DNA of 8,868 bases from Micavibrio sp. UBA5572. GTDB taxonomy: Bacteria; Pseudomonadota; Alphaproteobacteria; Micavibrionales; Micavibrionaceae. Within the stretch, counting starts at the first letter, position 1. Every line of letters starts with the position of its first letter. The DNA lies in contig DIMG01000002.1 of NCBI GenBank assembly GCA_002425415.1, forward strand, positions 1-8,868, written 5' to 3'. This document shows, in pieces, positions 5,842 to 8,868 of the stretch. The notes beneath the pieces were generated by a model that saw nothing but the letters and a program-made list of their open reading frames with translations, was not told the DNA's origin and ran no database searches. The translations under genes were made by a program, and so were the position numbers.

Positions 5842-5872
5842 CTAGCGCATTCAACCACTCTGCCACCTACCC
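5833..5872 (-). pseudogene. 5' half of a split tRNA-Ser(CGA): island/chromosome junction
   Basis: The minus strand from 5872 reads as a tRNA-Ser: acceptor 5' strand GGGTAGG, the D-arm, then CTAGT and the loop CTCGAAA. It departs from tRNA sequence right after the loop, with no 3' half. It matches the first 40 bases of the intact tRNA at 37 positions. All three differences lie in stem positions (one in the acceptor, two in the anticodon stem), and the D-loop and anticodon loop are identical. This is the pattern of a genuine diverged tRNA rather than random decay. The crossover was therefore in or next to the anticodon loop, a known insertion position for tyrosine integrases. The missing half should begin with ACTAG. 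Confidence 0.85.
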
Positions 5873-5902
5873 GGAAGCCTGTAGCACTGTTAAGCGAGGG
5901 TT

Positions 5903-5931
5903 TTTATAGTCATTTTCCTATGTCTTAGCAA
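5903..5931 (-). promoter_or_regulatory. Surviving promoter of the split host tRNA-Ser
   Basis: On the minus strand TTGCTA (5931-5926) and TATAAA (5908-5903) are 17 bases apart. The start would be near 5896, about 24 bases before the tRNA half. Since the tRNA is cut, transcripts should continue through the half-tRNA and a leader of about 135 bases into the integrase gene. Confidence 0.6.
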
Positions 5932-6003
5932 GGGGATAGGCAAACCTCTGTTCTGAAAGGCAAAAAAAAGGTAAGATTCCCGTGAAAAGGATAGAATCAC
6001 CGC

Positions 6004-7311
6004 ATGTTAGAGCAAATTTTCCAGAGCATTTTTCCTCTTGAGATGAATTTCCCGATTATTTTCGGGATGTTTATGATTATGGGGGTCGTCGGCGGACTGG
6101 TTGCAACCAGAGTTCAGTGGTTGCCGACGATTTCCGGATTTATGCTGGTCGGGCTTTTGATGGGACCTCAAGGCATCAACTTAATTACAGATGATGTCAT
6201 TGTGCAGGCCAGTCATCTGGTTCAGATTTCTTTAGGGCTGATTCTATATAAGCTGGGTTGTTCTTTGCACCCCGAACACGTTATTAAACACCCGAAAATT
6301 ATTCTGGTTTCCATTTCTGAGTCTCTTGTGACATTTTCAGCGGTTTTCTTGTTGCTGACGCTGTTCGGGTTTTCTACAATTGTTTCTGTATTGGTGGCCG
6401 CTATCGGAATTTCTTCTTCTCCGGCTGTTTTGGTTCATGTTGCAAGCGAAATGCGAGCCAAAGGTGAAGTGACTGAAAATACGAAAATTCTGGTTGCTCT
6501 CAATAATCTGATTTCTTTTATTGTATTCAGTAGCGCACTTCCTTTTGCTTTGTATTCAAGCGAAGCAACGTGGAGTGACATATTGGGCATCCCATTTTAT
6601 CGTATGATCGGAGGTTTTGCGATCGGCACAGTGGTGGCTTTTGCGGTGACCAGACTCTCCCGATTTCTTCGCCCAAAGACATTTCACTATGTTTTCCCCT
6701 TGATGCTGGGTGGAATCATGCTGACACTAGGATTGAATTCAGCCTTTCAAATGTCGTTTTTATTTTCATGTCTGGTATTTGGGATTATGGTGCGGTGGTT
6801 TGAAAAAGAGACTCATCCAATTACGGCAACAGATTTTGGTTATGCCGAAGATATATTCTATATCATTTTGTTCGTAACCGCAGGCGCCAGCCTGCACGTC
6901 AATGAAATGGTCGAAGCGGGATGGATCGCAATTTTATTCCCGTTTGTTCGTTGTGCGGCAAAATATCTTGTGCTGGCAGGGTCGGCAAGAGCTTTGGACT
7001 ATAACTTCAAACAGGCATCGGCCACAGGAATGCTGCTTATGCCTATGGCTGGATTAGCGATCGGTTTGCTTCAAACCACAAATTCATTGATGCCCTATAT
7101 CGGTGCCCAAGTGGCTATTTTGATTTTTGCGGCTGTTGCTGTGTTGGAAACCATTGGCCCTCCGATTGCAAAATATGCTTTCCGCTTGTCCGGCGAAGTG
7201 GACGGAGGGGCAGTGAAGGCTTTAGTGGTTATCCCTGATGATCCAGCAGCAAGCTCTTCAGAAGGTACAACTCCTCCAATGCCTCACGCGGCGTCAAAGA
7301 ATCCGGATTGA
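6004..7311 (+). CDS. CPA2-type cation:proton antiporter (Na+/H+ exchanger domain only)
   Basis: A 435-aa inner-membrane protein with about twelve hydrophobic segments, from residue 17 to about 395, matching the Na_H_Exchanger domain of the KefB/KefC/NapA group. Family marks include GFMLVGLLMGPQGINL (45-60), the unwound-helix motif SSSPAVLVHVASE (137-149) and the paired helices around 280-330. It has no C-terminal TrkA-N/RCK domain, unlike KefB/C. At the position where most antiporters have Asn-Asp, Asp-Asp or Gln-Asp, this one has ALNNL (165-169, N167-N168), so the usual ion-binding aspartate is replaced; some relatives seem to share this. AAGGA (5987-5991) lies 12 bases before the ATG, a loose spacing. 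The last 27 residues, a Pro/Ser-rich soluble tail, are encoded opposite the mutS 3' end. Confidence 0.88.
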   Translation: MLEQIFQSIFPLEMNFPIIFGMFMIMGVVGGLVATRVQWLPTISGFMLVGLLMGPQGINLITDDVIVQASHLVQISLGLILYKLGCSLHPEHVIKHPKIILVSISESLVTFSAVFLLLTLFGFSTIVSVLVAAIGISSSPAVLVHVASEMRAKGEVTENTKILVALNNLISFIVFSSALPFALYSSEATWSDILGIPFYRMIGGFAIGTVVAFAVTRLSRFLRPKTFHYVFPLMLGGIMLTLGLNSAFQMSFLFSCLVFGIMVRWFEKETHPITATDFGYAEDIFYIILFVTAGASLHVNEMVEAGWIAILFPFVRCAAKYLVLAGSARALDYNFKQASATGMLLMPMAGLAIGLLQTTNSLMPYIGAQVAILIFAAVAVLETIGPPIAKYAFRLSGEVDGGAVKALVVIPDDPAASSSEGTTPPMPHAASKNPD

Positions 7312-8868
7312 TCTCTGAAAGCTTTTTTTCAACCGCAGAGATTTTTGGCTTTGCAGGGGATGGTGCAGGAATACGGAATAACGGTAACTCCAATGTAGCG
7401 GTTTTTGACTTGTTTTCTTCCAGCAAAGATAAAACCTGTTCGGCTCGGGCGATTACGTCTGCGGGCAATCCGGCCAACTGGGCAACGTGAATACCGTAAG
7501 ACCGATCTGCAGTTCCCTTGGCAACTTGATGCAGAAAAATAACATCATTTTTCCATTCTTTGATCTGCATGGTGTAACACGCAAGTTTGGGAAGCTCTCG
7601 CGACAGGTTGGTCAGCTCGTGGTAATGCGTGGCAAACAGGCCGCGACATTTGATTGTGTTGTGCAAATATTCAAGCGCAGCCCATGCAATAGAAAGTCCG
7701 TCATAGGTTGCCGTTCCTCGACCAATTTCATCAAGGATGACAAGCGAACGCGATGTGGATTGTTTTAGAATGGCCGATGTTTCGACCATCTCCATCATGA
7801 AGGTAGATTGCCCCTTGGCAAGATCGTCAGACGCTCCGACACGGCTAAAGACCTTATCAATCACACCAATCACAGCCGATTTGGCAGGAACGTAAAAACC
7901 TGCTTGCGCCATAATTGCAATCAAAGCATTTTGCCGCAGAAAAGTTGATTTCCCCGCCATATTGGGGCCGGTTAAAAGCCACAGCATTTCAGAATTTTTC
8001 AACGCACAATCATTGGGCGCAAAGGTTGCATGATTGCGGGCAAGGGCATGTTCCACAACCGGATGCCGCCCACCGCAAATATCAAAATCCTGTCCGGCAT
8101 TGATTGTGGGGCGCACATAGTTCCGGTCGACGGCTAACGTTGCCATAGAAGTTGCCACATCCAATTCCGCCAAGGCACGCGCAATATAACTGATATGATC
8201 GGCAAGGCTTAAAACGCTCTGACAGAACTGGGAGAAATAATTTTCTTCCAAAGCCAGAGATTTTTCTGCTGCCGATGAAATATCACGTTCCAATTCTGCC
8301 AGTTCTGGCGTGGTAAAGCGCATGGCATTGGCCATGGTCTGGCGATGAACAAACGGGTTATCGTTATCGCTTATTTTAACCATCATCGAGTCCGCCCGTT
8401 TGGCTGGGACTTCGATAAAATATCCCAAAATATTATTATGGGTGATTTTAAGGGAATCAATTCCGGTCATGCGGACATACTTGCCTTGAAGAACCGCAAT
8501 ATGCTTGCGGGCTTCTGCCTTTAATCCACGGAGTTTATCAAGCTGCGGGCAATATCCTTCGGCTATAAATCCACCATCCCGCGCCAGCATAGGTGGAGTA
8601 TCCAGCAGAGCCGAGCATAACAAATCACGCATAGCCTCGACATCATCAGATAAGCTTAAAGCATCAGCAATACGAACAAGAGAACTTTTTCCAAGGCCGC
8701 ATTCCAGAATTTGTGCCCGAAGGCTGGATGCATATCCTAACCCGTCACGGATTGATGCCAGATCACGAGGGCCTCCCCGCATCAGACTCAACCGCGCAAT
8801 AGAACGCTCCATATCGGCAACAAGTTTGAGGGTCGTCCGTAGATTACTATAGTCATTTTGAATAAGAA
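7229..8868 (-). CDS. mutS: DNA mismatch repair protein MutS, C-terminal part (5' end beyond window)
   Basis: MutS recognises mismatches and, with MutL, starts strand-specific repair. About 545 residues are visible; the frame stays open to the window end (reading ...NDYSNLRTTLKLVADMERSIARLSL), so the ATG at 8812 is internal. Visible parts are: core and clamp regions (RGGPRDLASIRDGL; THNNILGYFIEV; FVHRQTMANAMRFTT); the ATPase with Walker A GPNMAGKST (7969-7943), Walker B LVILDEIGRGT (about 7742-7710) and the ATHYHELT switch; and a short C-terminal tail ending in TAA at 7231-7229. All ATPase motifs are intact, so the gene is probably functional. The mismatch-binding Phe-x-Glu domain lies outside the window. 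It is convergent with the antiporter gene and overlaps it by 83 bp. Confidence 0.97.
   Translation of the reverse strand, partial: LIQNDYSNLRTTLKLVADMERSIARLSLMRGGPRDLASIRDGLGYASSLRAQILECGLGKSSLVRIADALSLSDDVEAMRDLLCSALLDTPPMLARDGGFIAEGYCPQLDKLRGLKAEARKHIAVLQGKYVRMTGIDSLKITHNNILGYFIEVPAKRADSMMVKISDNDNPFVHRQTMANAMRFTTPELAELERDISSAAEKSLALEENYFSQFCQSVLSLADHISYIARALAELDVATSMATLAVDRNYVRPTINAGQDFDICGGRHPVVEHALARNHATFAPNDCALKNSEMLWLLTGPNMAGKSTFLRQNALIAIMAQAGFYVPAKSAVIGVIDKVFSRVGASDDLAKGQSTFMMEMVETSAILKQSTSRSLVILDEIGRGTATYDGLSIAWAALEYLHNTIKCRGLFATHYHELTNLSRELPKLACYTMQIKEWKNDVIFLHQVAKGTADRSYGIHVAQLAGLPADVIARAEQVLSLLEENKSKTATLELPLFRIPAPSPAKPKISAVEKKLSEINPDSLTPREALEELYLLKSLLLDHQG

Noticed and set aside
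5992..5997. TAGAAT as a -10 box giving a leaderless antiporter transcript
   Set aside because: No -35 is present at the right distance, and a purine-rich ribosome-binding site overlaps just upstream.
8505..8852. 115-aa plus-strand open frame
   Set aside because: It is antisense to conserved mutS coding sequence and its composition reflects that frame.
1..8868. CRISPR arrays, rRNA genes, riboswitches
   Set aside because: No regularly spaced repeats, rRNA-like sequence or recognisable riboswitch fold was seen on either strand.

Overview
The window is the junction between a mobile genomic island (left, about positions 1-5841) and ordinary chromosome (right, about 5842-8868). The right part carries a CPA2-type cation:proton antiporter gene and, converging on it, the 3' part of mutS. 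The MutS wording (for example RGGPRDL, HRQTMANAMRFTT and LLTGPNMAGKST) is typical of Alphaproteobacteria, so the host is most likely an alphaproteobacterium of moderate GC. The species cannot be named from this window. The left cargo genes are visibly more AT-rich than the chromosomal part.

Layout from left to right. (1) The last 99 codons of a type I restriction-modification methylase, hsdM; its upstream frame is broken at the very edge of the window. (2) A tightly packed pair in the same operon: an unrecognised 101-aa protein and a GmrSD-like (DUF262 plus DUF1524/HNH) modification-dependent nuclease. (3) A scar at 2401-2532: two near-identical 16-bp repeats that resemble a transposon end, then a diverged second copy of the hsdM 3' end. 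This suggests the downstream cargo was once attached directly to another hsdM. (4) A second tight pair: a small ASCH-domain protein and a large PIN-GNAT-PUA-like fusion whose 3' end is cut off exactly at the end of a tRNA gene. (5) An intact tRNA-Ser(CGA) on the minus strand with its own promoter, which interleaves with a plus-strand terminator. (6) A tyrosine integrase on the minus strand. (7) The 306-base gap 5698-6003, which holds direct repeats, a weak hairpin, an outward-facing extended -10 promoter, the island/chromosome junction (the 5' half of a second tRNA-Ser(CGA), cut in its anticodon loop) and the surviving promoter of that split tRNA. (8) The antiporter gene and mutS, overlapping tail to tail by 83 bp.

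How it fits together: a tyrosine-integrase island appears to have recombined into the anticodon loop of a chromosomal tRNA-Ser(CGA), splitting it. It brought a complete, slightly different tRNA-Ser(CGA) that can replace the lost one. The orphaned host tRNA promoter now points at the integrase. The cargo is defence-like: type I R-M, a GmrSD-like nuclease, and an ASCH/PIN-GNAT pair that I do not recognise as a described system. The far end of the island, hsdS/hsdR and the missing 3' half of the split tRNA must lie left of the window if this reading is right.
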